Assembly: GCA_937974465.1 (NCBI GenBank)
Contig: CALJWY010000130.1
Coordinates: 1 to 5,817 of the forward strand
Source of the DNA: an uncultured Lysobacterales bacterium
GTDB lineage: Bacteria; Pseudomonadota; Gammaproteobacteria; Xanthomonadales; SZUA-36
DNA length: 5,817 nucleotides
Reading direction: 5' to 3'
Below, piece by piece: positions 5,792 through 5,817 of this stretch; the stretch's first letter is position 1, and each line of letters begins with the position of its first letter. Below the pieces are notes generated by a model. It saw nothing but the letters and a program-made list of their open reading frames with translations. It searched no databases and was not told the origin of the DNA. Made by a program: the position numbers and the translations under genes.

Positions 5792-5817
5792 GCTTGATGA
5801 ATTATCATGAGCCTGAG

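Noticed and set aside
4657..5808. Several minus-strand frames of 70-161 codons opposite the DUF2891 gene, and similar ones opposite nrdJ and deoA
   Set aside because: They lie opposite well-supported conserved proteins, have no recognisable domains and are typical shadow frames.
5807..5817. ATG at 5807 as the start of another gene
   Set aside because: Only three full codons are visible and no clear ribosome site precedes it, so it cannot be judged from this window.

Overview
The window is ordinary chromosomal DNA, most likely from a gammaproteobacterium and possibly a marine or Pseudomonas-like lineage. The evidence is a vitamin B12-dependent ribonucleotide reductase split into two genes, a layout known from Pseudomonas, next to proteobacterial-type DeoA and DeoD proteins. 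The genus cannot be fixed from the sequence. All recognisable genes lie on the + strand.

Positions 1-1672 hold the end of nrdJa (its start lies outside the window) and the complete nrdJb. Together they encode an adenosylcobalamin-dependent class II ribonucleotide reductase whose Cys-rich C-terminal tail is on a separate polypeptide. Positions 1673-1995 (323 bp) contain no convincing gene. They hold a 161-bp element bounded by perfect 21-bp inverted repeats and filled with hairpins, followed directly by a second, degraded copy of its left half in direct orientation, and then a likely deoA promoter.

Positions 1996-4489 form a probable nucleoside-salvage operon: deoA (thymidine phosphorylase), deoD (hexameric purine nucleoside phosphorylase) and cdd (short, zinc-dependent cytidine deaminase). 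deoD and cdd overlap by 4 bp. Cdd makes (deoxy)uridine from (deoxy)cytidine, DeoA splits thymidine and deoxyuridine, and DeoD splits purine nucleosides, releasing bases and (deoxy)ribose-1-phosphate. The deo-type mutase and aldolase genes (deoB, deoC) are not in this window. The salvage genes sit beside the enzyme that makes deoxynucleotides de novo, so the region is devoted to nucleotide supply.

Positions 4490-4658 form a short gap with a 9-bp inverted repeat enclosing a 10-bp palindrome. Positions 4659-5750 encode a probably exported protein of the DUF2891 family, whose function is unknown. The last 67 bp contain a possible weak hairpin and no gene that can be called.

I see no phage, CRISPR, transposase, tRNA or rRNA gene. 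The most unusual item is the structured repeat pair between nrdJb and deoA. The other points worth checking are an apparently leaderless deoA start and the uncharacterised DUF2891 protein.
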